Shown: positions 32,961 to 44,222 of the stretch, one piece after another
How positions within the stretch are numbered: position 1 is the first letter of the stretch
Layout: each line of letters opens with the position of its first letter
Position numbers and translations under genes: made by a program
Origin: Brasenia schreberi
Taxonomy: Eukaryota > Streptophyta > Magnoliopsida > Nymphaeales > Cabombaceae
DNA: 64,000 nucleotides
Assembly: GCA_036023115.1 (NCBI GenBank)
Contig: JAYKKT010000080.1
Span: 6,957,501-7,021,500 of the forward strand
Direction of reading: 5' to 3'
The notes under the pieces: generated by a model
The model's input: the letters and a program-made list of their open reading frames with translations, nothing else
What the model was told of the DNA's origin: nothing
Database searches by the model: none

Positions 32961-33490
32961 GTTTGTGCCATATATTAAATTAAGGTTTCTCTCCACTGCA
33001 CTCAGATGGAAAATTGCCCCGATAGGGCCGATAGGAACAAAATTTCATTGATTTCATGATAAGCTTTTCCAGAGCCGTGAAGCTGCATGAGAAACTATTG
33101 AAAGTCAAAGAGGAGACTGTGCATGATCATATATTCACTGAAGAGAAGGTTTCTCTTTACTGCGCACATGAAGATTGAAAATTGCCCGGATGCAAACATA
33201 TCTTCATTGATTTCCTGCTAAGCTTTTCCAGAGCCGCGTAACTGCATGAGAAGTCATTGAAAGCCAAAGGGGGACTGTGCATGATCATAAATTCTTGCTT
33301 ATAATAAGATTCCAGTGTGTCAACACAACTGAGAGTTTTCTTTCTGTCGATATTGGTCGAAGGTTTGTGTAAGTATAAACCAATCGTGAGGAAGGATCCA
33401 GTTACGATCCTTCTTCTGCCCATTATCTTCGACTACCTCTTTTGTTTTCGCTTCTTGTTTTTTTTGCTTTTCGGTTTCATTTCCATTTTC
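32961..33490 (+). pseudogene. ITPK pseudogene fragment: exon 9 twice in tandem plus 3' flank
   Basis: Words in order match the end of ITPK intron 8, exon 9 and the 3' flank: GCCATATATTAA, CTCCACTGC, TGGAAAATTGCCC, a CATTGATTT...GATAAGC stretch, GCATGAGAA and GTGCATGATCATA (copy 1, 32961-33148). This repeats as copy 2 (33149-33310: TGAAAATTGCCCGGATG, CTGCTAAGC, AGGGGGACTGTGCATGATC). The 3' flank also matches (GGAAGGATCCA near 33390, then ACTACCTCTTTTGTTTTC). Retained intron sequence means duplication at DNA level, not retroposition. Frameshifts in both copies make it non-functional. Confidence 0.85.
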
Positions 33491-33710
33491 TTATTTTCCA
33501 TTGTTTTGAAACCGTGGGCATTGTGTTATACCCAACCGAGTTCAACTGTTACATTGAAATTCTTTTAGAGTGACATATTTGTCGTAGGCTCATAAAGAAA
33601 ATCACAGTCAAAACCGTTATGTGTAATTATATATTATTCATAATTTCAAGAATGAAGTATTTATACTTTTTGTTTTTCAAAATTGGGTAATGTGGACCCC
33701 TCGGTCCGTG

Positions 33711-35539
33711 ACAACAACAATAACAACAACAACTAAACCTTTTCCCATACTAGACAAGTCGGTTACATGGATTCTTTGTTTCCACATAGCTCTATTATGT
33801 GCCATGTTAGCAGTTAACTCACAATAACTTAGATCATTCTTTATTGTTTCTTTCCAACACTTTTGTGGTCGTCCTCTGCCTCTTTTAATACTTTCCAAAT
33901 TTAGTTTTTCATACCTTTTTAAAGGTTCTTCTTTTGATTTCTTTCTATATGTCCAAACCATCTTAAACGATATTCTCTCATTTTATCCTCTATTGGTGGT
34001 GCCACTCCTAATTTGTTTCTAATAACCTTATTATGTATATGGTATTTTCTTGTATGACCACTCATCCATCTCAACATCTTCATTTCTGTCACAGACATCT
34101 TTTATACATGTTGATGATTAACTGCCCAACACTAAGAACCATAAAACATGGCAGGTCTAATTGCTACTCTATAATATTTACCTTTAACTTTAATTGTATC
34201 TTTTTATCACAAAGAATACCTGATACTCCTCTCCATTTTAACCAACCATCATTAATTCTATGCGTAACATCTCCAATAATTCTTTTATTACTCTAAAAAA
34301 TTGACCCTAGGTATTTAAAAAAGTCCTTTTGGGGGATGCAATGTATGCTAATTTTAGTTTCTATGTACTCTGAAGTAACCAAATGATCAAACTTACATTC
34401 CATATATTTTGTCTTTATTCTACTAAGTCGGAGGTCTTTGTTTTCTAATATTTCTCTCCATAGATCCAATTTTCTATTAACCTTTTCCTTAGACTCTTCC
34501 ACTATCACAATGTCATCTGCAAATAACATACACCAAGCCACTTCATCTTCAATATGTTTTGTTAACTCATCAATTACCATTATAAATAAGTATGAACTTA
34601 AAGTTTATCCTTGATGTAACCCAATATTAACTTCAAAGGAGTTTGTCATTCCTTCATGACTCCTCACAAATGTTTTTGCATATGTCTCTTATAAGATTAA
34701 TGTATGTCAATCGTATATTAACCCAATAAGCTTTTTCTAAATCAATAAATATCATGTGAAGGTATTTCTTTTCTTCTCTAAAATATTTCATAAGACGCCT
34801 CAAAAGGTGAATATTTTCAATAGTAGATATGCCTGACATCAATTTAAATTAGTTCTCTGTTGTACTTGATACTTGTTTTAACCTACATTGGATAATTCTT
34901 TCCCATAATGTCATATTATAGCTCATTAACTTGATAGCTTGATAATTCGCACAATTCTTAATGTCTCCCTTGTTCTTAATATGGGTATAAGTGTACTCGC
35001 TCTTCATTCTTCGGGCATCTTTTGGTTTCTTTATATTTTATTAAATAGTCTTGTGAGCCAAGTGATTCCTATTTCTCCTAGTATTTTCCAAACTTCTACA
35101 GGAATATTGTCTGGTCCTACCGATTTATCATCCTTCATATGTTTAAGAGTCTCTTTGACTTCATTCTTTTGAATACGTCGGTAGAAATTGTGGTTTATAT
35201 ACTTTTCTAATTTGGCTAACTCTCCTAAGTTAATACTAACATCTTTATTTTCATTAAAAAGCTTATAAAAATAATTTTTTCATCTATTTCTTATATCATC
35301 ATTTGCCACTAAAATTTTTTCATCCTCGTCCTCGATGTATCTACCATAATTAAGATCTTTAGTTTTTTTATCTCTAGCCCTAGCTATCCTAAAAATATCT
35401 CTTTCACCCTCTTTTGAGTTTAGTTTTTTATATAAATCATCTCAAATTTTAGCTTTTGCTTTACTGACGGTATTTTTCATTTCCTTGCTTTATTATAAGC
35501 CTCTAAAGTTTCACTAGTTTTCTTAGCATAATGTAATTA
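33711..35539 (-). mobile_element. RTE LINE, copy 5, degenerate
   Basis: The reverse strand shows the (CAA)n tail at 33711-33733 and the terminal block, then the C-terminal region (33961-33677, KRGRGRPQKCWKETIKNDLSY), the RT region with [20 protein letters not shown] at 34580-34450, the RT start at 34842-34654, and the pre-RT region to 35539. It ends abruptly in the KKTSETL segment, where an LTR-like sequence begins. The catalytic FADD motif survives, but the frame is broken many times. Confidence 0.92.
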
Positions 35540-35540
35540 T

Positions 35541-36191
35541 TGCATGTATACAATTGGAAAGGATTCCCCTACAAAAATTGGATTTTCACCGAGAAGAGTC
35601 GAGTTCAAAACAATAACACAATAAAATCATCTTATTGAGATTGCTCTTTCGGCATCCTTGCAGAGAGTTTCGTCCAAAATTCTATACTAAGGCAGATTAT
35701 AAAGTTCTTGAATCAAATCAAGACGGAAGACTCGCTTCTCTAAAATTAATTTCTACAGAAAGCGATTGCCATAAGAATGAAAAAGTTGGAATTCTTGCTT
35801 GATAATCTAATTCCCGATCAAGACATCCTTGAGGCACCCTCCAACCGAAGATCCGCCCCAGTGTCGCACTAAAAAACATGTCTTTGAAAAGGAGTTGGCT
35901 CTCTCGTGAGGCAAAAGATTGTTCTTCGTTCTGAGGAGAACCGTCGGCCTCAACAATAATCCGTCCCGATTCTGCTCATCGCATTACTGAAACAAAGCCT
36001 AACACTAACGCCATTTATAAGGTTCCCAAGTAGAGTTTAAGACTACCTACAAAACAATCCAAACTCCGCTAACAGCAAAGACTCTAGATTGCTTAGCAAC
36101 GCTACAAGTGATAAGACTCGATCACTATATTTTTGTAAGTAATACCTATATCAACCATATCTCATGCTGTGTGATATCTAGGGCACCGACA
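35541..36191 (-). other. LTR-like promoter sequence (about 650 bp), family unknown
   Basis: On the reverse strand it begins TGTCGGTGCCCTAGATATC and ends ...TATACATGCA, so it has TG...CA ends. It carries a TATA box (CTTATAAATGGCG near 36015-36030) about two-fifths of the way in and an AATAAGATG polyadenylation-like signal near 35625-35635. That is the promoter-then-signal layout of an LTR or pararetroviral leader. No internal retroelement genes adjoin it, and no target duplication is visible because the left side is fused to the RTE. It could be a solo LTR. Confidence 0.4.
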
Positions 36192-36229
36192 CTGAATATA
36201 ATTCCTATTTTATTTATATAAAAAAGTAT

Positions 36230-36760
36230 ATACACCTAAATCCCCAACTCCCCAAATAACCTAAAACAACAGCTCAACACCGCTAAACCACCCCACCCCA
36301 CCCCACTCCAACTCAACAACCCCATCCCCGATTGCTTCTCCCACACTCCCCTACTCCAATGCTCTACCCAACTCCACCACTCAACAACTCCAGAAAAAAT
36401 GGAAAAAGAAAAGGCCACCCAAACCACCCTGCCCTGATTCTACGGCTTCTAAAGTATCCCTTACTCAACAACACAACCCGAGCCCTAATAAAATTCAAAT
36501 CCAATCCGACAGTAATAAGGTAATATAAATAAAGATTGTCCGAGAAAATACTGTCCCATATTTAAAACGGTAGCAAATAGCTCAACTCGTATAATCCTGA
36601 GGCCTGACGAGGGTCGGGCTGGTCCGCAGGACCATAAGCTCATTGGTTATTATATCGGGTTCAGATCTGCTTGAAATTCACAATATTTAAAGTATTTTTA
36701 GGCAAATCCAATAACATCATTTCATGCTTCACAAAGCCATATACACATGTAATAAAAAAT
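36230..36760. other. C-rich low-complexity tract and unassigned DNA
   Basis: 36240-36490 is unusually rich in CCCCA/CAACTC words and poor in G. Its frames are compositional. The remainder has no recognisable gene. Confidence 0.5.
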
Positions 36761-36923
36761 ACATATATATACACGTATACATATATATACTATATTATAC
36801 ATACATACATGTAATTATATGTGTATAAAAACATATATGCATTCATATATATATATATGTAATTAGAAAAACTATACATATATGCTATATATACTACATG
36901 TATATATATACATATAATTGAAA

Positions 36924-36980
<57 letters not shown>

Positions 36981-36992
36981 TATATACACACT
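36761..36992. repeat. (TA)n / (CA)n microsatellite region
   Basis: Interrupted TATATA and ACATATA words lead to a long TA run (36930-36968) and a short CA run (36969-36980). Confidence 0.95.
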
Positions 36993-37118
36993 ATGGGCCG
37001 GGCCGGTGCTGGGATTGGGCCAGCCCGGTCTGGTCCATATTGACATCTATATATATATGGGCCGGGCCCGTGCTGGGACTGGGCCAGCCCGGACTGGCCC
37101 ATATTGACATCTGTAAAT
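36993..37118. repeat. Tandem duplication of a GGGCCGGGCC element
   Basis: Two units, each running from ATGGGCCGGGCC to CATATTGACATCT, lie head to tail (about 36993-37048 and 37058-37113), separated by TATATATA. The word pairs GGCCAGCCCGG/GGGCCGGGCC make each unit self-complementary. Confidence 0.85.
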
Positions 37119-37495
37119 TTAAATGATTTATTTGACATGGTATTAAAAACAGAGGTTGCGTTGATGAACCCATCCTTATCCACCAGTTATCCCCCTCCAG
37201 GTGACTGCATGAAGCATAGGAAAAGGCTTGGATGACGTTTAAGGCTTAGAAGGCAAGAATGTTGTCAAACATTTATGTTTAATTCATCTTAATATTATGC
37301 TTATTTGTTTCCCACAATTAACGCTACTGTATTTGGAAATAAATTCAAGATACCGATCCACATCCAAACTATGTTTAGCTAAGTCCAGATATGTGAGCCG
37401 AGTCTGAATGTTCCTATGTCCAACTCACAACCTGCAACTTGTGAGTCGAGTCTCTTAGCTTGGCGAGCTTTGGCCATGGACCCGGGCTTATTCCT
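37119..37495. other. No gene seen
   Basis: Intergenic DNA with no recognised gene or element. GAGTCGAGTC words near 37395-37455 resemble SINE 3' sequence, but no boundary can be set. Confidence 0.4.
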
Positions 37496-37499
37496 ATGT

Positions 37500-37612
37500 T
37501 CATTTTTTTTTCGTGTTACAACAGGAGGTTGAAGCTGTGCACCCTCCAAGAGTCGAACTCCCACTTCCGGCAAGGACGTCAGAGCACCCTGCCGTTCAGT
37601 CATCACCATAGG
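37500..37612 (-). mobile_element. tRNA-derived SINE, family S1, copy 1
   Basis: The reverse strand reads TGACTGAACGGCAGGGTGC (A-box region), CTGACGTCCTTGCCGGAAGT, then the B box GGGAGTTCGACTCTTGG, GGTGCACAGC, CCTCCTGTTGTAACACG and a run of A. The order and sequence match the forward-strand element at 44.1 kb. The T-loop-like GTTCGACTC could suggest a tRNA gene, but no acceptor or anticodon stem closes. Confidence 0.7.
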
Positions 37613-37639
37613 TGTTGTCCCTTTGTTATTTAATAGAGG

Positions 37640-38230
37640 CATGTCAAGGTATTAAACAAAAAGCAAATATTACGCGTGTTCCACAAAACATGTTTCAAGG
37701 TTTAATGCTACTTGCCACTCGAAAGTTTTAAGGCTATTTGAGTGTTTCTTTTTCTTTTATTTCTTTTTAACAATTAAAAGGCCTTAGTGTGCCATTTCCA
37801 AATTACGCAAATTATATATATATATATATAAACATGATAAAAGTTAAATATCTTTAAAAATCTCAATCGTTTAATTTATAAGATTAACAGCTGAGTTTTA
37901 AATGGAAAATAAAAAATATTATTATACTTTTCACAATACATTTAATTTACTTAGTACTATTATTGTTGCTTAAAGATATCAGGTATTGATCTCAATCTTT
38001 AAGTAATCGAACATGAATGATTATGTGCCTAGAGTACTCTGTCCTTTTATAGAGAAAGAGAGAGAGAGAAGAAGTCTTAAACGAATAATATATTTTAGTA
38101 CGTACATATTTACAATAAATATCTTCGCAGTTCCATCATTAAAATCAATAATAAATAATTAAATCAAAAGTACTCAAAATCGATCAATCTAGTTACTATT
38201 CCTCTCTCTCTCTCTCTTTATATATATATA
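37640..38230. other. AT-rich intergenic DNA
   Basis: No gene. Short TA (37806-37830) and GA (38054-38070) runs are present. Confidence 0.5.
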
Positions 38231-38242
38231 TATATATATGTA
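38200..38242. repeat. Compound microsatellite (TC)n(TA)n
   Basis: A TC run passes into a TA run upstream of the glucanase gene. Confidence 0.95.
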
Positions 38243-38680
38243 CCGGGAGCTTGTATTTGAAAACTTTGAAACTTTGTGAAAGAGTTGGAACGTCTGCAGC
38301 AGGAAAAGGAAAAGAAATGGCTAGATGACAACGGCACACTGTAATTAAGAGTCGTGTGTCCGGCCGAGAGAGTTTACAACCACCACATTGGGGAGCTCGA
38401 GAATAAAGTACTACCTTATGCTCTCCTCAAAAAGCTTCTCAATGCCTTTTTGCCTTCCTTTGTCACTCCCTCCCCATTTCTCCCTTGCAAAGAAGAGGAA
38501 GAGAGAGATGATCTTTGATTCAAACCTCTCACCTAATATTTTCTTCTCAAACAATTTCAGTAAGCTCTCACCACTCTCTCCCATCAATGCTCCATTGACT
38601 AATGAGTAGTCATCTTTGATGAAAAGGGTTGAGAGAGAGAAATTTGTAAGAGGGGTTGCAGCCATCTGCACCTAGGAAGA

Positions 38681-41600
38681 ATGACAGAAACACTAGGTTT
38701 GCTCTTTCTCTTTTTGTTAGTGGGAAACTGGGTGGTAGTGGCTCGATGTGCCATTGACATGAATTGGGGTCTTGTGTCTTCCCACAAGCTTCCCCCTTCC
38801 GTTGTCGTCGATTTGCTCAAGGCAAACAAGATCCAGAAGGTGAAGCTGTTCGAAGCCGACGCGCGAGTCCTGGATGCCCTCGTGGGCAATGAGATCCAAG
38901 TGATGGTGGGCATCCCCAATGAGTTATTGCCGGCATTGAGTTCCTCTCCGGCTGCTGCGGATTCGTGGGTTCGTCAGAACGTCTCGAGATTTGCCGTCAA
39001 GGGTGGCGTTGATATCAGGTCGATGTTCCTTTCTCGTCTGCCTTTTGTCCTTAGGTTTTTGTTCACACACACTTCTCTCTCTCTCTCTCTCATTTTGAAT
39101 TAGCTATAAAGGACAAGATGTCTATATTCAATATATAGAAGCTTAATTTTGGTGGGTTTACTCCAAAAATAAGATTTTTTGAATTCGGAGGGAAAAGGAT
39201 GAACGTCTGCAAGGTTTATCTTCCGGGGAAACCCATGATTGTTATCAACTTTCTTCTTACCCAAAGGAGCTCATTGGGCAGGATGCTTCCCTGCGAGTTA
39301 TACTTGTTCTTCGTTCCAAAATTTCAATTTGTTCTCATTCGAGATTGTTTTTTGCATCTAATCGAGGCTAAGATCATGATCATGTTTATGAAGCTTAAGA
39401 AGTGACAACCTTAAATACGTTAGCTATCAAATATTTGGAGGTCGTATCTACTAATTCCGTTTTGATGCCAACAAGGGGCAATAACTGTTTCCTACCTCAA
39501 ATTGTTTCTCAGAAACAGCCGCTTCTTTAGTGACTTCGCTGACTAGTTCACCAATTCCTACCTCAAGTATCCAGCTCTCAATCAAGACCTTGTTATTATA
39601 CGTTTTTTTATCTTTTTAAGGCCATCCACAATCCCATTGCTTGTGGTATGCTTCCTTCTCATTTATCTATTACATAAACTAAGTTTAAGTCTCTTTACCT
39701 AGACGTGCCTATCCACCATTTGATCTGGTATATAAGTTCATTCTAGATCTTATCTGGATTTGCTTGTAGAAGTAAATTTTGACACTGGTACAGTGATCTA
39801 GGCCCCTTATAAGTGTAAATATTAATATTTGCAGGGTATGCTGGTCTCATTTGGTAGGCAATATACAGCCGAAGCATGCTGCTCCATTTGTGTCATTGTT
39901 TAAAAGTTTACTACTTTTGAACTTGTCATACTTTTCCTTTTCAAGAAGTGCTCCATCGTATAATGATATCAACAATCTATGTTAATAACATGATTAAGGT
40001 CAATAGCTCAAGAATTGAATTGCTACTGGTAAACCCATCAAGTGAAGAGCATTATCATATATTATAAGTGAAGAGCATTATCATAGATTATAGCATCTGT
40101 TATGCTCTCATCGGGGACTAATCTATCTATACAATCAATGATGCCACGATTAACCTCACCGTCCCTTTTAAAGCTTACTGAGTACCTGAATGATGATTTT
40201 AGATAATATGTTGTTGCATGAAGAGGCTGGTGCAATTGTTTATTCCATCTATTATCAATAATTTTTGACATGGGCACATAATCTCTCTTTTCTCTATTAA
40301 AATTATTTCTAATGGCTTTTTTTGTCTTATCCATGGCTACATAAAGGTAGCCTATAGATGGTTTATTCTCGCTATCAGCCAATCTCAAAACCTTTACTAA
40401 TGGACATGTAATCCTCAACCGTGTAACACATGCATTCCAAAATATACTCCTGAATACTGTCTCGGAAATCTCATTCAACTTTCTGTTTCTTCTGTTATGA
40501 GACAATTCTGTAAATTATTGCCACTCGTATGAGGAGAACATTCTCTTCAATGCTTGCTTCAGTCTCACAATACTCTATACAGATAAGAAGTTTGTTGCAA
40601 ACCGAGTTACAGTTGTTCGAAGAAGCTCCGTACCTTCTGTATATCTCCTCATCATACACAAAACAAATGCATGGTTGTAAATGAATTTTGTGATATTTTG
40701 ACAACACCCAGTTGTTGCATTTATTTCATCCATCTCACTAATGTCCTCAAGGATGAGATCTAAACAATGGGCTGTATATGGTGTCCAGTAGAAAGTCCCA
40801 TAAGTATCAGCTAACTCCTTCCCAACTGCTTTGTAATTAGCTACATTATCTGTAATCAATTGGACTACATTCTCTAGCCCAACCTCACATATAACCTTAT
40901 TAAATTCTTGTCGTAAGATCTCCGCAGTGTGCCTCTCTTCTAACATGTTTAGAGATCTCAAAAACATAAGTCCTTTAGGATAATAGACAAAAAAGTTTAG
41001 GAAGGTCCTTCCTCGCATATCTGTCCATCCATCTTCCATGATAGTGCAACATGTTTCCTTCCATGACTCTCTCAAAGTCGAACAATATTTTTGCACTTCA
41101 ATGACGGTCTTATCTAAGATCTTTCCTCTCAACTTCTGATAGGAGGGCATCTTGTATCCTGGACCGATGTTAGCAATTATATTTGTCATTGCTTGAAAAT
41201 GAAAATTGTTTGATGCATTGAATGGAATACATGTATCATAAAATTATTTGCCCACTGCAAGGTCTGCATGATCATGTAGTTGTTCTGAAGCCATAGGAGT
41301 TCGAATTCCAGGTTGAGCACCAGGTATAGTGGTAAGAGGAAAAAATAAATGTTCCTCTACTCCTTCCTGAAATTTCTCTTCTACCCCTTCCAAAGTCTTC
41401 AACAACCCTCTTTCCAGTTAGGTGCTCGTGAACTGCTGATACTACCCATCTTTGTTCTAGTATCTGAAGGCAAACTATCTTAATACAAATCCAGTATCTT
41501 CTTCAAACATCTCCAAATCATCCTTTTGTTGTCTCCTTTCTCGTATACCCTCAATCATCCGAAGACATTGTCATTTAATACCGACTTCTAACTCTGTCTG

Positions 41601-43615
41601 TGCAATGAGCAACTTCTTTTCTAGTCCCTGTTGGGTGATGTTTCAACCTTGAAATTTCAGTACTAACCACCCTCTCACAAAATAAACATCTGATCTTTAA
41701 TTTGGAACCCAACTGGTGTACCACACTGCCATTCTAGATCGTCAAAACGAGAATGAGAGTCTCTAACACCCCTTACTGCCATCTCAATTGAGTACTTTAA
41801 TTCAATAAAAAACCTGAAAATAAAAGCACTTCATAAATCCCCAATTGTCAAATACCACTAGAGTGTCTCACACTTCATGAATGCAATAAAAATTATATCT
41901 ACACACTTAATAACTTCATATTTTGTCATTCAAAAAAAGAAAAATACAAAGAAAAAAATGAAGAAAAATACTAAAAATATACCCAAATCAGAGTCTTGCA
42001 CGGACACCGTAGAGCACGTTTTTGGAGCCTTGAACACTAAGGAGGTCAAGAACCACGCTAGGGGAGCTTGAGGACCTCTGAACAAACCAAGGAAACCCGT
42101 AAAAACATGGGTTTCCGTTCGGCCAGGGTCCCTGGGCGTATCGTATGATATGGTGCAATAAGTTCGCATTTGCAATACACTATGGTGTATCGTATACGAT
42201 ACGATATGTATCGCACCGTATCGTACGATACAGATAACACTGTGTTAAATCTAAATTACTTTTAAGCTCAACTCTTACTCGGGCTTGGATCAGGTCACCA
42301 AGAGAACGTAGTTATCGTGTGATGTGTTTTGAAATATCGTTGTGTAATTTATTTTTTTGGATCATGTTACTGGTACATCTCATGATGCATTTTAAGCTTT
42401 GGTTTCAAGTTTTCTGTTGTTGATGATAAATCGCATAGTTGTTTTGGTTTCTATATTTTATTGGCTTTAATTCTATAGTTTGTACATTGGGGTCTGATTT
42501 TTTGACAAAACAGGTACGTGGCAGTTGGCAATGAACCATTCCTCTCAAGTTATGAAGGTGCATACCAATCCCTTGTGCTTCCTGCTCTGGAAAACATACA
42601 AAATGCATTGGTTAAGGTGAATCTTGCAGGATCTATAAAACCAGTCGTGCCATGCAATTCAGATGCATACCAGTCTTCGCTCCCATCTCAAGGGTCATTC
42701 CGGCCAGAGATAACTCAAATTATGACTCAGCTTGTTTCTTTCTTAAGCTCAGTTGGATCTCCTTTTGTCGTCAATATTTATCCATTCTTGAGTCTCTATG
42801 ATAGCTCTGACTTCCCTCAGGAATATGCGTTTTTCGAAGGAACTGCTCATTCACTTGTAGATGGTCAAAACACGTACTACAATGCATTTGATGGAAATTT
42901 TGACACTTTGGTTGCAGCCCTTAATAGGATTGGTTATGGTCAGATGCAGATCGCTGTAGGTGAGGTGGGATGGCCGACTGATGGGGCTTTTAGTGCGAAC
43001 CTTAGTGCTGCTAAAGTCTTCAATCAAGGGCTGATTAATCATGTCCTGAGTAACAAAGGAACTCCTCTTAGACCAGGTGTTCCGCCCTTGGATGTTTATC
43101 TGTTCAGTCTCCTTGATGAAGATATGAAGAGCATCAACCCTGGTAACTTTGAAAGGCACTGGGGAATATTCTCTTTTGATGGTCAAACAAAGTATCCTCT
43201 CAATCTTGGATCAGGCACGGGACTTCTGCGAAGTTCAAAATATGTTCAATATTTACCTTCACGATGGTGCATCGCAGACCCTTCTAGGGACCTGGACGGC
43301 ATCTCCAGCCACATGCAGCTAGCATGCAGTGAAGCTGACTGCACGACCCTCTTTTATGGTGGCGCTTGCAACTCTCTGGGCAATGCTGGTAATGTCTCTT
43401 ATGCATTCAATAGCTACTATCAGTTAAAGAAGCAGGATCCCATGAGCTGCAATTTTGATGGCTATGGTTTGATTACCTTTCTCGATCCTTCAATTGGTGA
43501 CTGTCGATTTCTCGTTGGCGTCAGTGACAATTCTAGTTGTAAAATTTTGTCTCATCAGGGGCTCTGGTTGGCCTTACTGGGCTTTATTTTAGTAAGAATC
43601 TTGGTATATATGTGA
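38681..43615 (+). CDS. Glucan endo-1,3-beta-glucosidase, GH17 with X8/CBM43 domain, GPI-anchor type, 479 aa
   Basis: Two coding exons, 38681-39018 and 42514-43615, joined by a GT-AG intron of 3.5 kb that keeps frame (AG|G, Arg113). The enzyme hydrolyses beta-1,3-glucan (callose) at the cell surface or plasmodesmata. Residues 1-23 form a signal peptide (LGLLFLFLLVGNWVVVARCA). The GH17 barrel follows (MNWGLVSSHKLPP, VKLFEADARVLDAL) with proton donor Glu120 in YVAVGNEP and nucleophile Glu263 in IAVGEVGWPTDG. The X8 module spans about 364-447, starting WCIADPSRDLDG with the spaced cysteines of the family (ACSEADCTTLFYGGACN, MSCNFDGYG, GDCRF). The C-terminus is hydrophobic (LWLALLGFILVRILVYM), as needed for GPI attachment. 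The usual GVNWG opening reads DMNWG. It resembles the Arabidopsis glucosidase 5/6/8 group. Confidence 0.95.
39019..40040. other. Glucanase intron, left part
   Basis: Pyrimidine tract TCTCTCTC near 39073-39090, then AT-rich DNA with chance frames only. No element is recognised before the hAT remnant. Confidence 0.5.
40041..40092. repeat. 26-bp tandem duplication at the hAT left edge
   Basis: AGTGAAGAGCATTATCATA and the next seven bases occur at 40041-40066 and again at 40067-40092 with one difference. It marks the point where transposase homology stops. Confidence 0.85.
40062..41189 (-). pseudogene. hAT transposase (DUF659-type) fragment, frameshifted
   Basis: The 204-codon frame at 41189-40575 has the hAT signatures CTIMEDGWTD (about residue 50), VQLITDNVANYKAVGKELAD and FYWTPYTAHCLDLILEDI. 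A second frame at 40505-40062 continues the domain (SETVFRSIFWNACVTRLRI, KPSIGYLYVAMDKTKKAI) after a frameshift. The conserved Asp residues in MEDGWTD and ITDN are kept. The BED zinc-finger part (about 41.2-41.8 kb) is only weakly readable. No C-terminal hAT dimerisation region remains, so the protein is not functional. Confidence 0.88.
40062..42242 (-). mobile_element. hAT transposon remnant, antisense within the glucanase intron
   Basis: The reverse-strand 5' end is at 42242, where a hAT-type terminus CAGTGTTATCTGTATCG is followed by subterminal GATACG/CGTATC palindromic words (42120-42235). The transposase remnant follows. No matching left terminus was found, and the coding sequence stops before the dimerisation domain, so the 3' part is deleted. 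Eight bases after the terminus (TGTTAAAT) could be half of the lost target duplication. Confidence 0.8.
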
Positions 43616-43739
43616 ACTGGGCACAACTGGTCTCTGTTTATGGTGCCCATATTGAGTCTTACTGTGTTTAGAACAGGTACACGTGAAATTTAGAAGTCTC
43701 AGATGTAAGATTCTTGATTAACCAAGACTAGCGTAACCC

Positions 43740-43935
43740 AACTTACTTTTTTTTTTGCTTTGATACCATGGAAAGGCCTAAGCCTGATGGATGCCCTGTG
43801 TATTGAACTGATGACCTTGAACTTGTGAGTCGACTCCCTAAATGCTAGATAAGAGCACTTATGACGAACAATACTTACCGTTGAATATTCCATTTGTAAA
43901 AACAAGGGGGGTTTGACATTCATGTAGAAATATAG
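43740..43935 (-). mobile_element. SINE-like element with poly(A)
   Basis: The reverse strand reads a tRNA-like head (GTGCTCTTATCTAGCATTTAG), a B-box-like GTTCAAGGTC or CAGTTCAATAC, and an A-rich tail (AAAGCAAAAAAAAAAG at 43757-43744). Family unknown. Boundaries are approximate. Confidence 0.4.
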
Positions 43936-43944
43936 TTCCTATCT

Positions 43945-44065
43945 TTTTTTCCTGGTACACTGGGGAGGCTGAGCCATTTGCACGCCCCTGTTATAAAACT
44001 TGTGATATTTGACTTGTGACTTCAACCCCTAGCCAGGTGAGCTATTGTTCATTGTGCGTATAATT
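43945..44065 (-). mobile_element. Second SINE-like element with poly(A)
   Basis: The reverse strand reads AATAGCTCACCTGGCTAGGG (A-box-like), then GGTTGAAGTC, and ends CAGGAAAAAAAAG. It is adjacent to the previous element and in the same orientation. Assignment rests on layout only. Confidence 0.4.
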
Positions 44066-44097
44066 CTTACTTAAAACACCAAATCTGTTGCACCCAC

Positions 44098-44222
44098 AGC
44101 GTTTGCTCAACTGGCAGGGCATTCTGACGCCCTTGCTGCAAGTGGGGAGTTTGACTCCTTGAAGGTGCAGGTGTGATTGTTAGGCTTTGCCCTCCTTCGT
44201 AACAAAAAGAAAATTTAAAAAA
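44098..44222 (+). mobile_element. tRNA-derived SINE, family S1, copy 2
   Basis: It reads GTTTGCTCAACTGGCAGGGC (A box), TTCTGACGCCCTTGCTG, the B box GGGAGTTTGACTCC, AAGGTGCAGG, then CCTCCTTCGTAAC and an A-rich tail. Each landmark aligns with the reverse-strand copy at 37.5 kb, with scattered substitutions. The GTTTGACTC B box has one change from the pol III consensus. Confidence 0.72.

Noticed and set aside
37540..37612. tRNA-like sequence with GTTCGACTC
   Set aside because: No closed acceptor or anticodon stem. It is followed by an A-rich tail and shared with the 44.1 kb element, so it is a SINE.
42851..43186. 111-codon reverse-strand frame
   Set aside because: It is a shadow of glucanase exon 2.
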